DNA of 64,000 nt from positions 91,350,664-91,414,663 of the forward strand of contig NC_134844.1 in NCBI RefSeq assembly GCF_965363235.1, given 5' to 3'. The DNA comes from Mytilus galloprovincialis. Taxonomy: Eukaryota > Mollusca > Bivalvia > Mytilida > Mytilidae. Shown here in pieces: positions 1 through 14,700 of this stretch. The position numbers and the translations under genes are program-made. A model generated the notes under the pieces. That model was not told the DNA's origin. It did not search any database and saw only the letters and a program-made list of their open reading frames with translations. Position 1 is the first letter of the stretch, and each line of letters begins with the position of its first letter.

Positions 1-750
1 ATGTTAGTTAATGTGTTGATATGTCAGTGTGTTAATGCCTTGATGTTTGAATCTGTTAATGTGTTGATATGTCAGTGTGTTAATGCCTTGATGTTTGAAT
101 CTGTTAATGTGTTGATATGTCAGTGTGTTAATGTCTTGATGTTTGGATCTGTTAATGTGTTGATATGTCAGTGTGTTAATGCCTTGATGTTTGAATATGT
201 TAATGTGTTGATCTGTCAGTGTGTTGATATGTCATTGTGTTAATGTAAAAGTCTTGTAATATGTTGATGTTAGTGTGCCAATGTACTATTGTGTAGATCT
301 GTCATAGTGTCGATATTTCAATGCATTGAGTTTGTTAATTTAGATCTGTTAATGTATATATCTGTTAATGTATAGATCTGTTAATGTATATATCTGTTAA
401 TGTATAGATCTGTTAATGTATAGATCTGTTAATGTATAGATCTGTTAATGTATAGATCTGTTAATGTGTCAATATGTCAATGTGTTTATGTATGAGTCTG
501 GTAATATGTGCATCTATCAGTGTGTCGATGTGTCAATGTGTTGATGTTTGAGTCTGTAAATTTGTTTATATGTCAATGTGTGAATGGTTGAGGCTGTTAA
601 TGTGTTGATCTGTTGGTGTGTCGATACGTTATGTGTTGATGTATGAATCTGTTATTGTGTTGATCTCTCAATATGTTGATATGTCAACTTGTTGATGTTT
701 GAGTCTGTTAATGTGTGGATTTGTCAGTGTGTCAATATGTTATTCTTATG
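1..750. repeat. GT-rich minisatellite, left block
   Basis: The array starts with 48-bp units (gttaatgtgttgatatgtca... followed by a tgcc/tgatgtttgaatct half). At about 345-465 it changes to a 16-bp unit (gttaatgtatagatct), then to degenerate mixtures of TCAATGTGT, TTGATNTGT and GTCTGTTAATG. The 48-bp period equals 16 codons, so the first 243 bases stay open by chance and I do not call a gene. The array is cut at its left by the window edge and continues after two insertions. Confidence 0.9.
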
Positions 751-758
751 CAATTTGT

Positions 759-1196
759 ATGTAACAATTTTTTTCATTGGCTAAAAGTTGCCTTCAAATC
801 TACAGTTGACCAGGCGTAACTAAGGAGGGACAACCATTTTGAAATGATTGAATCAACAAATGTTCGATTACTACTATATAATCCAAAATAAAACAACATC
901 TACCTCACACTCGTCATTTTAAACTTATTTTATCCGATTTTGAAGATTACAGGTAACGTAATAACCTCCAGTTTACCCATGACGTCTTTGCGTTTTATCG
1001 TATTATTTCTTTTTGAAATGCATTAGAATCGGAATAACAGTACTGTAGTTGAAGAGTTGCCACCGTCAATTTTGATTTGAGGTTCGCAAATTTCCGTTTT
1101 ACTGTCTCCGCTACGCGTCGCCAGTAAAACTGCATTTGCGACCGTCAAATCTACAATTGACGGTGGCAACTCTTCAACTACAGTACTGTTATTCCT
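759..1196 (+). mobile_element. Palindrome-ended element, copy 1
   Basis: This insertion splits the minisatellite. The leader starts near GTATGTAAC (759), has TTCATTGGCT at about 773-782 and TGACGTC near 980. The right half is a hairpin at 1031-1195: arms of about 74 bp around the 17-base core tctccgctacgcgtcgc (1105-1121). The outer 41 bases of the arms are exact complements. I see no coding capacity. Related copies lie at 29311, 38427 (reversed) and 56049. Target-site duplications are not clear, and the transposon superfamily is unknown to me. Confidence 0.7.
1031..1195. repeat. Long hairpin of copy 1
   Basis: The left arm begins ggaataacagtactgtagtt and the right arm ends with its complement at 1176-1195. 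The inner parts carry several mismatches and a small bulge, but TTTTACTG/CAGTAAAA flanks the core exactly. Confidence 0.9.
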
Positions 1197-1455
1197 TAAA
1201 TGTGTTGATGTTTATCTGTCAGTGTTTAAATATGTCAATTAGTTAAATCTATATGTCTATGTGTTGATGTGTGAGACTGTTAATGTATTGATCTGTAAGT
1301 GTAATGATGTATAAGTCTGTTAATGTGTTGATCTGTCAGTGTAATGATGTATAAGTCTGTTAATGTGTTGATCTGTCAGTGTTATGATGTATAAGTCTGT
1401 TAATGTGGTGATCTGTCAGTGTGGTGATGTGTTGATGTATAAATCTGGTAATATG
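1197..1455. repeat. GT-rich minisatellite, middle block
   Basis: The array resumes after the insertion with units of about 48 bp (gatgtataagtctgttaatg then tgttgatctgtcagtg), of the same make-up as the left block. Confidence 0.8.
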
Positions 1456-1861
1456 TTGCCTTTTACAACTGATTTTTATAGTTCGTTCTTATGTTGTACC
1501 GTAACACAACTGTCCAAGGTTTGGGGAGGTTTGGGACCCCGCTTACATGTTTAACCCTGCCATATGCTGTATGTATGTGCCTGTCCAAAGTCAGGATCCT
1601 GTAATTCAGTGGTTGTCGTTTGTTGATGTGTTACATATTTGTTTTTCGTTCATTTTTTTGTACATTATTTAGGCTGTTAGTTTTCTCGTTTGAATTGAAT
1701 TACATTTGTCACTTCAGGGCCTTTTATAGCTGACTATGCGGGATGGGCTTTGCTTATTGTTGAAGGTTGTACAGTGATCTATAGTTGTTAATTTCTGTGT
1801 CATTTGGTCTCTTATGAAGAGTTGTTTTATTGGCAATCATACCACATCTTGTTTTTTATAT
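1456..1861 (+). mobile_element. Mussel-type interspersed repeat
   Basis: A second insertion in the minisatellite, of about 400 bp. It includes a block beginning aggctgttagttttctcgtt (1670) and ends with ttaatttctgtgtcatttgg followed by a ...ataccacatctt tail. The same modules appear reversed at 60440-60600, forward at 61425-61525, and as fragments at 2807-2855 and 10793-10857. From memory this sequence is very common in Mytilus. I see no coding frame, and I cannot assign a class. Confidence 0.65.
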
Positions 1862-2160
1862 GATCTGTCAGTGTGTCAACATGGCAATGTATCAATGTAT
1901 GAGTATGCTTTTGGGTAGATCTCTCAATGTGTCAATGTGTAAAAAGCTTTAGAATTGTCAATGTATCAATATGTCAGTTTGTTAATGTGTCAACTAGTCA
2001 TTGTGTCGATATGTTTATGTGTCAATGTTTGGATTTGATACCTCAATTTTGATATGGGGATCTGCCAATGTGTCAATTGATTAATATTTCCATTTGTTAA
2101 TAGGTCAACTGGTCAATGTGTCTATCCGTTTATGTGTCAATGTATTAATTTGCAAAAAAC
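1862..2160. repeat. GT-rich minisatellite, right block
   Basis: Degenerate units of GTCAATGTGTCAAT and GTTAATGTGTCAAC continue the array from the left. After 2160 the pattern stops. Confidence 0.75.
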
Positions 2161-2689
2161 TACTTATTCTGTAAAATCCAGTTGAGCCGATGGCTGGATT
2201 TGGGTGTCAACTGAACAAGTTGAGAATGTTATATAAATCGGGTGAGAATGAATTTAAGGTTATTGTGATCTGTAATCAACAGGTTGAGGAAAGAATCGGC
2301 CCCACCCTCATATAAATATTCCACAGTCCCTAAATCGGATGAGAATGAGAGAAGTTTATGTTAAGGTTAATATGATCTTTAATCTGGTAATCAATCAATC
2401 TTCATCAATAGCCTACTTTAATTTTCCTATTAATGTTTTTTTTTTTTTTTAACATTATACAGGTTATATGCAGATATCAAGGTTTCCATATATTAGAAAT
2501 AAGTAACAATACATCATTCATGTCATTCCAGCCAGTATATATAATAATTAACATAGACAATATTGCCTTGTGTGATGAACCAGGAGAATGATAGTACCGC
2601 CATTGTTAGCAGACATCAAGGTCTCCGTAATTAGAAACAAGTAATTATTATTTCAGCCAGCATCTGAATAATTAATATTAGATGATTAC
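2161..2689. other. Intron sequence, no gene seen
   Basis: This is on the 3' side of the last visible exon of the ankyrin gene. It has a weak repeat of tcggRtgagaatga (about 2237 and 2337) and a poly-T run near 2439-2450. I looked for a further minus-strand exon and found none. Confidence 0.5.
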
Positions 2690-2765
2690 CTCCAACTACT
2701 GGTGCTGCAGGTTCCTGTGATTGGTTGTCAGGAGTCAATTCTGGGGATGTCTTTGACATGGCAGT
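2690..2765 (-). CDS. Ankyrin gene, coding exon 7 (last visible)
   Basis: The minus-strand exon follows an acceptor ttctttttttag and ends before gtaatc. It encodes TAMSKTSPELTPDNQSQEP and a short APVVG tail with one base left over, so the next junction is phase 1 and at least one more exon must lie left of the window. The segment is low-complexity and polar and looks like a linker after the ankyrin domain. Confidence 0.7.
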
Positions 2766-5700
2766 CTAAAAAAGAAAAACATGTAATAAACTAGTAGAGT
2801 GACCTTTCATTGTTAATTTCTGGGTCATTGCCAATCGATACCACATCTTATATATATCCTAAAGTCCTATTTTTGCCATTGACCATTGTTGACAATAAAG
2901 ATTGTAAGAACAATTTCAAACTTGCCCAAAATGTTTGGAAATGCACAAGATCAAGAAATACACACGTCAGACAAATTATTCTGACAACCAGGTCTTTATG
3001 GAGAAAAAGGGAATAAAAGACCACAGACATGGTTGAGTTACAGCGATTGGGATCATCAATCTGAATAACTAAAATAAGGGACAACAAATAAAATTTTACT
3101 AAAATTTTATTATATTCTTTCTTTTTCAAATAGTTTAGGATTATGTTTATTCGTTTATTTTGATTTCTTTCAGAAGCAGCTATTGCCAAGTTAAAAACAG
3201 TAGTTTTATCAACCATAATCATAATGGAGAAAATACATAATTTCTTAAAGTATGTGTTACTATATTTGTTGTTATTTCTCCCATTGTTTAATTGCAAAAG
3301 AAAGGACAAATTCTGGTGTTAGGCTGTTTTCTGATTTTTGTGATACCATGTTTATTTCTTTAAAGGTGTCAGATCACTAATTCTAAATCCCTGTCAGAGC
3401 CTGTCTATTCCAACAATTTTTTCAACATTTACAGCTTTATAATATTTTTAACTTCATAGAAAGTAGGTGTTAGTATACTGAATCGTACATGTATAATCTT
3501 TCTACCTGCCAATTATAATTCATGTTTAATGTCTTGTAGTAAAATACCAATGTCCGAAGGTAACTACTAAACATAGCCCCTGGTTTTTCTGGAAATCTTA
3601 AATAAATATAGTATGGAGCGCATTAATCCTCAATTTTTAATGCAAACTCATTGGCAAGTAAATTATGTCTAAAAATGGTTTAAATATATTTCTCTTTCAC
3701 AAAAAAATTTCATTTCTGCAAATTTGTTGGTTTAGTTTAAGTAACAATGACATCAAAAGCACTTTTTTTTTAGGGAAGGACTACTTTAGTATATAACTTT
3801 ACATTCTAAATTGGAGTGAATGAATTGGTGGTCTGACATCTTTACCACATGTTTAATCGCCACAGTAATTGTTTTTCCTTATAAGCCATATCACACGTGA
3901 GTAAAATTTACTGCACACGGCCTATTTAATGATGATGTGATTTATTTGTTTTTGTATGTAATGTAAAAAATATGTGCAGGAGAGTTAACGTTACTGAGTT
4001 TACTCATTTCATAGAGGTTTTATCTATGTAGGTGGCTTTGTCTACCCGCTACAAACTGAAAGCTTTAAAATCTATACACAGGTTGATAGCATACTAAACA
4101 TTTTGTTAAGATGTGCTTTTTGTTTTAGTATATGATTATTACATATTTGCATAAACATTTCAATCAACTTTTCCGCACAGAGATACACATTATGTATACA
4201 TAAAAGGAGATGATGTGATGTATATACCTAGGAGATAGCCAGCTGATGACACAAAAAATAAGAGACATCCAACAGATGAGACACTGATTTCAAACATTTG
4301 TCTTTCGCATATGCCAACATCTATATTAGGCAACAAGCTTGGAATTGTCAACTTACCGGGTACATTGTTAACTGACAACAAATACTACAATGACATTGAA
4401 AACAACAGGCAACCGTTTTATTGTAACTTCAATGTACCAAGTCTGTTGTGTCTCTAACAATCTGTCAACATATTTGTAAATATCTCTTATTAAATAAGAC
4501 AGAATATTTACCTTTAGGAAGTCCATCACTTCTTTCTTCTTCCTTTTTCTCTCTTCAGAGTCATTGCTTCTAATTGTTACCATATCATAAGGAGTCTCAC
4601 CCTGAAATACAATCAAAAACTCTTTTATCAATCATACAAATATACATCTTCTTTAAATAATAGGCAATTGTTGTACTAATTTTATCTATACAATACTTGA
4701 CATAAAACCAGTCAACCTAAACAAACAACAAATATGAAGTGACATAATAAAGAGATACATGAACAATATTTGAGATTTTACTGTTTAAGAGCATGAATAA
4801 TCTAGACATCATTGAGATGGGAGCCATCTCTGTGGGCCCCGCTGAAATAATGTATGGTAAAAAAATTGTATCTTTACCATAGGACATGGAGTTGTCAACT
4901 GAAACCAAAGTTTTTAACCTTGACTTTTGACACACCCTCTGGTGTTGGTTAATATACATGTCAAGTATAAATTTTGAAATCATAACGGTTCTCAAGATAT
5001 AGAGTGGACACGATCTTTACCAAAGGACATGGGGTTGTCAACTGAAACTTAAGTTTTTGACCTTGAACTTTGACCTAGGAATTTGTACATACATTATGAC
5101 ACACCCTCTGGTGTTGGTTAATATACATGTCAAGTATAAACTTTAAAAAGATAACGGTTCATAGATATAGAGTAGACACAATTTGTTACGGACGGACGAA
5201 CGGAAAGACAGACGGACAGACGAACAGACAGTCTGATCACTATAGGACGTCCATCAATTCTTATTATATGTGTAGAATTAATGTATTCCTGTATATTTAC
5301 ACTGTTTTCCTATATTGTACTCGTTATTTAGATTTTGAAAATATCGTAAACGGAACAGAAATAATTCATTGTTATTATATAATTTAAATCGATGCATCTT
5401 ATATTTTCGGTAAAAAAAAACATTTACAATTATACCTACATTTAAAAGAGTCTGTAATTAAAAATTTTTTTTCGTTTAATAATATAAAATGCTCCGCTGG
5501 GCGCAGCTTTATACGACCGCAGAGGTCCAACCCTGAACAGTTGGGGCAAGTATGGACACAAAATTCAAGCTTGATACAGCACTGAATTTGGATTGTGATT
5601 AAATATTTGACACAGCATAGGTTTCTGACACAGAATGAATGTGGTCTAAGAACTTAAAAAAATTTAATTTACCTATTCAAACCATATCATTATTATTTGC

Positions 5701-8700
5701 TTTTAATATATAAATCAGAAATAACCAATTAAAAATGGAAAATTTAAAAGAAAAAAATTGAAAAAAAAATCCCCCCTCAAATTCTTTTGACCCCCTTATG
5801 ATTCATCACCCCCAAACTCAATCCCAACCTTCCCTTTGAGGTATGGTACCTTGCAGAACAATTTCAGAGCGATCCGTACACTTGAACACAAGTTATTTTC
5901 TGGAAACTAGAAAAATGCTTGTTTTTTGGCCCCAAATTCCTTAACCTTTAGAGCAATTACCTCCAAACTCAAACCCAGCTTTCCCTTTATGATATGGAAC
6001 CTTGCAGTACAATTTCATAAAGATCCATGCACTTACACACAAGTTATTGTCGTGAAACAAGAACTAGAGGCTCTCAAGAGCCTGTGTCGCTCACCTGTTA
6101 CTGTATTTACTGATGTCGGCCATCTTGGGTGGTAGGCGGGGACATTATACACTTTTTTTTAAATAGATACCCTAGTTATGATTGTGGCCAAGTTTGATTA
6201 AATTTGGCCCATAGTTTTAGAAAAGAAGATTTATGTACAAGTTACAAAAATCAACTTAAAAAATGGTGAACCAACACCTGAAGTGGTTATCGTGCGGTTG
6301 GGTAATAGCGGGTGGATACCGTGCGGTATTCACAGTTGTTTTTCACTATAAAAGCAAATAAACGATATTAAAGACAACAACACCCATCAATTACCGCATG
6401 GTGATTAATTTATTGTGGTCTACATGTTTCGCCAACAAGCGTGGCGTCTTTCTTATGGACATTTAACATGTTTAAATCTTGAAAGATTTGCCCTAAATGT
6501 TTTAGTTTCAAAGATATAAAGCAAAAACTGCATTTCACCACTATGTTCTAATTTCAGCCATGTCGGCCATTTTGTTTGGTAAGCAGGGTCATTGGACAGA
6601 TTGTTTAAACTATATACCACAATGATAATTGTGGCCAAGTTTGGTTAAATTTGGCCAAGTAGTTTCAGAGAAGAAGATTTTTGTACAAGTTACAAAAAAT
6701 TACGAGAAGTTGTTAAAAATTTACTATAAAGGGCAATAACTCCTTAAGGGGTTGACTGACAATTTTGGTCATTTGACTTATTTGTAGGTCTTACTTTCCT
6801 GAACATTATTGCTTTTTACAGTTTATCTCTATTTATAACAGTATTCAAGATAATAACCAAAAACCTACAAAATTTCCTTAAAATAACCAATTCAGGGGCA
6901 GCAACCCAACAACAGGTTGTCCGATTCGTCTAAAAATTTCAGGGCAGATAGATCTTGACGCAGGATGCTTGTTTTTTGCCCCTTTTTTTGCCCCTAATTC
7001 CTAAAATTTGGAGGCAATAACCCCCAAAATCAATCCCAGCATTTCCTTTGTGATATGGAACCTTGTGGTACAATGTCAGAGAGATCCATACACTAACACA
7101 CAAGTTATGTCTGGAAGTTACAAAAATGCTTATGTTTGGCCCCTTTTTAGCCCCTAATTCCTTAACTGTTGGTACCATAACCCCCAAAATCAATCCCAAC
7201 CTTCCTTTGTGATATTGAACCTTATGGTGAAATTTCATAGAGATCCATTCACTTTAACTAAAGTCAGAGTGCGAAAACCAATATGACTTCGGACGACAAC
7301 GACGACGACGCCAACGTCATACCAATATATGACCGCAAAATTTTGCAATCGTATAAAAATTGATATAGATAATGTTGACATTTGTTGAATTCATTGAGTA
7401 AACAGTTTAGTCTTGCTAAAAGTTGTAAATAAAGTAACAGCTCAATGAACTTTTCAAACTATGTAAATTGTAATACCGGTCAATGTTGCAAAACGTGCGT
7501 TAATTGTGGAAAAGCAGTGAATATCAAACGAAAATTGAAGCGTGGTTACGATTGTGTTACGGAATTATCATGCTGTCTGCACGTACAAGAATTCTTGCAA
7601 TAAATGAACATAGATTATGGAAAATATAAGATAAATTTCAGTCTGTGATAATGATGGTGACTGGCTATTTAGCCCTCACACGGTCGGTCCTGGCTTACGC
7701 CTTTTGATGCACTTAAATAACTTACTTTTACGTTTGTGACATTTGATATAATTATACAGACCAAAAGTTGACAAACATTTTAAAACAAGAATAGAAACTA
7801 AACATTTCCGCAAAGTTGCTGTAATTTTAATGAACTATATTTTAGTGGTAATCACTAAAAACTTATTTCATTGGCTGATCTAAAGAAAATATTTCATCCA
7901 GGTGTTGAAGTCCGTGTTGCATATTCAAATAAATTTCATTGGTCAAAACGTTAGCAAACTTTCAATCAAGGTGTTCTCATTGAAGTACGCGTTCATGTTT
8001 CAATAGGATACTCAATATTGTAAAATTCAAACCGAGTTTCTCTACGAAGTCCACGTTAACAAACAGAATTTAGAAATATACACTTTTCTGATTCTTCCCA
8101 CACAACAAAACTGTCTTTTTCGAAAAGCATAATTGCTTTCTACTGATGAACAATACTAATATCAGTGGCGGATTTACCGGGGGCACAGGGGGGCACGTGT
8201 TTTATACAAACTTTACAAATACATTGTTTAGTGCCAAGAATGTTAGTATCGATATATGGCATTATAACATTACCATTTCTTGTGATTTTTTATTTTCAAA
8301 ATTGTCTTCTTTTGACTTTATTCAAAAATAAAAATTTTGTTCTTGCAAGATTTGTTTTAAGACTGAATTTCGTATTTTCTTTTCCCTCCAATTTTCAAAG
8401 GAAACTAACAAATGCTATGTTAAAAAAAAACCTCCCCTCCCCCCTTTTCCACAAAAAGTGGATTGGGTTGGCATTGTCTAATATATAATCATCAATGAAA
8501 TGCCATTTTATTTTTATAAGACATACAATTTGAGAACATAATCTGGGACTAAAACACTTATCCATTAGTCCAAGCATACAATAATATATGATGGTATATT
8601 TTTCCTGTTTCAATTACCATGTACATGAACATGTATGAGGCTATGAATGCGCCACCATTTATGAGGATATGAATGGGTTTACTGAAAAGAAAATAATGGG

Positions 8701-11700
8701 ATAAAAAATAAATAACAGAATAAAGAGGTGATGAAATATAAAAAATAGATTGATTGATTGTTGGTTGCTTCACGTCAAGTGGCAAATATGTCATGCATGT
8801 TAAGGACGAATATAATAGAGACCAATTGGCAGAAGAATAAAGAATAGAGTGAAATGGCAAAAAATTCAAAGATACTATAGAAACTGACACCTCTTCCCCC
8901 ACCACCATTACACTCGCATACATACATCTCTAAATATATATTTAATTTTGGTTTCATGGTGACCCCCCCCCCCCCCAGACATCAAGGTTCTGGGTCCGTC
9001 CCTGACTATATTAGAATAAAATACAAGCATAAATAAACTGTTATCACAGAGATATGTATCGCCTTTTTGTAATTTTCATAATGCAAATGTTGAAATTAAA
9101 ATAGCAATAATCTAACATGTAAGTTATGCAAATATTCAAAGTCGATGAACCATGACTGAAGGTACATGGCTAAACAATCTCCATGGAATGAGATGTGCCA
9201 ATGCTAATACAATTGCATACCAAATACCATTGACTTTATATATGTTGTTCCCTTTAAACAAACCTAAACACAAACATTAACTTGTAAACTATATGTAAAA
9301 GTTTCAAAGTCAATGAACCATGATCAGGGGTGGGGCTATATAATCTCCATGGAAACGATACTTTCAAATGCCAATACATTTGCATACCAAATATCATTGA
9401 CTTAACATTAGCAGTTCATCTTAAACTGATCTAATCACAAACAAATACATGTAAACTAAACAAAAGTTTCAAAGTCAATAGACCATGACTGAGGGGGCGG
9501 GGCCAAATATTCTCCATGGAAATGAGATGTGCTAATGCTTATACAACTGAACACGTTAACTTAGCAAAATTTGCAAAGTCTATAGACCATGACTAAGGGG
9601 GCGGAGACAGATAATCTCCATGGAAATGAGATATGCCAATGCTTACACAACTGCATACCAAATATCATTCACCTACCACTAGTGGTTCCCCATATATTGA
9701 CTTAATCAAAACTAATACATGTAAACTATGAAAAGTTTCAAAGTCAATAGACCTTGACTGAGGGGGCGGGGCCAAATAATCTATATGGTAATGAGATGTG
9801 CCAATGCTAATACAACTGTATACCAAATATCATAGACCTACCACTAGTGGTTCACCATGAACTAGACCTAATCACAAACTAATACATTGTTGAGGCCGCT
9901 GTCGCACCGCCGCCGCCGCCGGAAACAGCATACCTATGTCTCGCTTTTTGCCTCCATCAAGGCGAGATAAAAAAAATGTTGTATTTGTCACAAATATATG
10001 GTTGATTTTTATTGTATACTTACATGTATATGACAATAAAGACTTATTCCATCCCCCCATTCCCCCTTAGAAAAAATTAAAATCGTACGTTAACTACATG
10101 TTTTAGACTGAAAAAGCTAGAAAGGGGATGAAATTACTTTGTAAATATATTGGGGTAAATTTTAAAGTAAAGAAGTGATTTGGTCCAGAAGAAAAGGTAA
10201 ACAATTAGTATTTCTGAATTCGACGATATCAAACAAAATCCAAAGTTGCCACGGTCCATGTCCTGAGTTAAGGTTAATACAATATTCTATAATTTTGATA
10301 ATATGCCCCAAAAGCAGAACAACACAGGGATGATCCAGGATTTTTTAAGGGGAAGTAATTCCCTAAAAGTGAAAATATACAGTCGAGCGATGCGAATTAA
10401 AATTTTTAAAATAATTTCATGCAAAAAAATAGACATATATATATGAGCCAGTCCATGCAAAAAGGTACAAAAACGAAATTCTAAAACGTGTGCATAACTA
10501 TTGGTAGCAGACTTCCCGTATGAGAATATTAGGAGGATTCCGCTTAAAAATAGCAGGAACCCAGGCGGAATCCAAATCTAAAATTCAAACTAAATTAGTA
10601 TTATCCCAACTCAAATCGGTCCATTTTATTCATTAGGAATGTATTTCTACTTGAAATACCAAGTACTTGTTGTTAGCCTGTTTACCTGGACACATGTCTT
10701 ATTACGCAATAAGTACGGATATGGTAAATTCTGTATAATGTATCTCTGGACTGGGGTGTTAAAGATATTTTAATCTGACAACACGAATGCTTAGTTGTTA
10801 ATTTCTGTGTCATTTGGTCTCTTGACGAGAGATCATACCACATCTCCTTATTTTTATATGTGTTTTTAGATTTACTTGTGTTTTATGCCCAAACAATGCA
10901 AAAGCAGAATGCAGAATCTTTAAAATGTGCTGCCTTAGATCGAGTCTATATCTGGAGACTGATTTTACCTACTATTTGGGTGTTTGACTAAGAAGCATTT
11001 TAATAAACAAATTGTGGCTTATTTCATATTTATAATACAGTTAAGATTCAAGGCCATATTTTGCTAAATATGAAGATTAATTACTCTTAGTAAAAATTGC
11101 GAGAAGATGTTTCATAATTTGTATACAAGAAAAGTTAAGTAAAGACTCTCTTTAAGTTATGTTGGGTAAATATCTTTTTGATAAAATGATGCAACTGGAT
11201 GCACCCCTAAATACAAAATAATAACCATAAATAGCAGGTATGCGTGAATCAGATAGTAGCATAAAAACAAGAGTGCACATGCTGAAATGTCTTGTTTTCT
11301 TTACTAACCATTGATATTATGTTGATAGTCCTAAATGAAAGCTTTACTACAACTATTACATAAACTTAACATGATCCAAGAAAATGAAGTCAAGGTCATA
11401 TAAACCAAACAAGAAATACATGAACACCTTACAATCATTCAATACACTAAATATAGTTGACCTATTGCTTATAGTTACTAAGAAACAGACTTAACCACGA
11501 AAACTAAACATTGACCAATGAATCGTGAAAATGAGGTCAAGGTCAGATGAACCATGCCAGGCAGACATGAACAGCTTACAATCCTTCCATACAACAAATA
11601 AAGTTGATCTATTGCTTATAATTTTAGAAAAACAGACCGAAACACATAAACTTAACACTGAGCAATGAACCGTGAAAATGAGGTCAAGGTCAAATAAAAC

Positions 11701-14700
11701 CTGTGAGACTGACATGTACATCATAAAATATGTCCATACACCAAATATAGTTGACTTACTGCATATAGTATTAGAAAAAAGACCAAAACTCAAAAACTTA
11801 ACTTAGACCACTGAACCATGAAAATGAGGTCAAAGTTAGATGACACCTGCTAGTTGGACATGTACACCTTACAATCATTCCATACACCAAATATAGTAGA
11901 CATATTGCATAAAGTATAAGAAAAACGGACCAAAACACAAAAACTTAACTATAACCACTGAACTATGAAAATGAGGCCAAGGTCAGAAGACAAAAGAGGG
12001 ACAAAAGATACCAAAGGGACAGTCAAACTCGTAAATCTAAAACAAACTGACAACGCCATGGCTAAAAATGAAAAAGACAAAGAGAAACAATAGTACACAT
12101 GAGACAACATAGAAAACTAAAGAATAAACAACACGAACCCCACCAAAAACTAGGGGTGATCTCAGGTGCTCCGGAAGGGTAAGCAGATCCTGCTCCACAT
12201 GCGGCACCCGTCGTGTTGCTTATGTGATTACAAATCCGGTAAATAGTCTAACTCAGTAGGTCAAATTCATGAAAGGGAAGGGGATTGTAGTTACAACGTA
12301 AGGAACATATCTGATATCATTTGTGAAACGGTTATTCCATAACAGTCAACCAACTCGTGATGGCGTCCGTAAAATTTACGAAGGGATGATTTCAACTTCA
12401 CCATTTGGAACTCTTGGTTTAATAGCTTCCTTGTGAGCAGTAACCCTCTATCAAGAAAATCATGTTAGGAAATGCAAGCACGGGAATATCGTTGGACATG
12501 ATATAATCCTTCTATACACCAAATATACTAGACCTATTGCTTATAGTATCTGAGATATGATCTTGACCACTAAAACTTAACCTTGTTTACTGATCCCTGA
12601 AATGAGGTCGAGGTCAAAGGAAAACTGTCTGACGGGCATGAGGACCTTGCAAGGTACGCACATACCAAATATGGTTATCGTATTACTCATAATAAGAGAG
12701 AAATTAACATTACAAAAAATCTCTATTTTTTTTCAAGTAGTCACTGAACCATGAAAATGAGGTCAAGGACAATGGACATGTCACAGACGGAAACTTCGTA
12801 ACATAAGGCATCTATATACAAAGTATGAAGCATCAAGGTCTTCCATCGTCTAAAATATAAAGCTTTTAAGAAGTTAGCTAACACCGCCACCGGATTACTA
12901 TCCCTATATCGAGCTTTCTGCAACAAAAGTCGCAGGCTCAACAACTATTCACCAAAGTTTATATGATTTAAATGTAAGCAATTATAGGCAATCATACGAC
13001 CTTCAACAATGAGAATAAAATGCCTCGCTGAGCGCAGCCTTATACGACCACAGTGGTCGAACCCTCAACAGTTGGGGCAAATTTGGACACAATATTCAAG
13101 CTTGATACTATCTGAATTTGGATTGTGATCAAATTTTTGACATAATATAGGTTTCTGACACAAAATAAATGTGGTTAAAGATTTTACAAATCTAATGCAC
13201 AATACTGTGCAATTGAAGATTTCTTCTTGAAACTTTTCAAAGATTAGAAATTTTGAAAATTTTGAAAAAAAATATGAACCCTTTTAAAAAAAAATTGGAA
13301 ACCCCACTTCCCCCAAACTTTTTGAATCCCCCTTTTAGCATTAACCATCAAACTTAATTGCAGCCTTTCCTTTGAAGTATGGAACGTTTTAGTACAATTT
13401 TAGAGAAATCCATACACTTAATCACAAGTTACTGTCTGGAAATTAGAAAAATGCTTTTTTTTTAACTATAAAAGCCCATTTAAATACATTTGTACATCAT
13501 AAACATGATAAAAGTATTAAAATAGAAAATGACATCATAGTTATGGCTAAAATTAACAAGAGTGAATACACTGAAATGTCTCGCCTTCTTTACTAATCAT
13601 TGATATTATGTTGATAGTCCTAAATGTAAAACTTTAATACAACTGTCACATAAACTTAACATTAACCAAGAAAACTAAACATTGACAGATGAACCATGCA
13701 AATGAGGTCAAGGTTTGAATAACCATGCCAGACAGACATGTACAGCCAACAATTCTTCTATACAACACATAAAGTTGACCTATTGCTTATAGTTGAAGAT
13801 AAACAGACCAAAACACAAAAAACACAAAAAAATAACACTGAGCAATGAACCGTGAAAATGAGGTCAAGGTCAAATAAAACCTGTACGACTGACATATAGA
13901 TCATAAAATAATTCCATACACCTAATATAGTTGACCTATTGCATATAGTATTAGAAAAAAAAGTCCAAAATTCAAAAACTTAACTTTGACCACTGAACCA
14001 TGAAAATGAAGTCAAGGTCAGATGACACCTGCCAGCTAGACATGTACACCTTACAATTATTCCATACACCAAATATAGTAGACCTATTGCATACAGTATA
14101 AGAAAAACAGTCCAAAACACAAAAGCTTAACTATTACCACTGAACCATGAAACCATACAGAGTATGAAGCATCCAGGTCTTCTACCTTCTAAAACATAAA
14201 GCTTTTAAGAAGTTAGCTTAATCCGCCGTAGCCGCCGCCACCGCATCCCTATCCCTAAGTCAAACTTTCTGCAACAACAGTTGCAGGCTCGACAAAAAAC
14301 TTCATCAGCAACAATTAATAGTAATATCAAAAAATAAATTTCTTTCATCAGCATTTAAAAGAAACTTCTAAAAATAAATTGACAGCTAGGACTTTGCAAC
14401 CACAAAAACCCTTTTAAATACATCAGTATTAACAGTATTAAAATAGAAAATGACATCATGATCATGCCTAAAATTAAAAAGCCTCCATGAGCAACATTAA
14501 ATAGTAATATCTAAAAATAAATTTCCTTCACATACATAATCATGATAATCATGGCTAAAATAAATTATTTTTTAAAATAGAAAATGACATCATGATCATG
14601 CCTAAAATTAAAAAGCCTCCATCAGCAACAATGACTAGTAATATCTAAAAATAAAATTCCTTCACATACATAATCATGATAATCACGGCTAAAATAAATT

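Noticed and set aside
1..243. 80-codon frame with Cys-rich repeats
   Set aside because: This is a 48-bp minisatellite read in its open frame.
8558..8957. Overlapping 121- and 60-codon minus-strand frames, hydrophobic
   Set aside because: They lie inside the CAGTGGC-ended element. The hydrophobicity comes from AT-rich sequence, and no transposase motif is seen.
11491..11793. 100-codon minus-strand frame, also similar frames at 41871 and 44688
   Set aside because: These are the reverse strand of family B units. The similarity between them reflects the repeat, not a gene family.
9900..12940. Canonical Helitron 3' end (hairpin then CTRR)
   Set aside because: Hairpins are present but CTRR does not follow at a fixed distance, so I propose only a Helentron-type relation.
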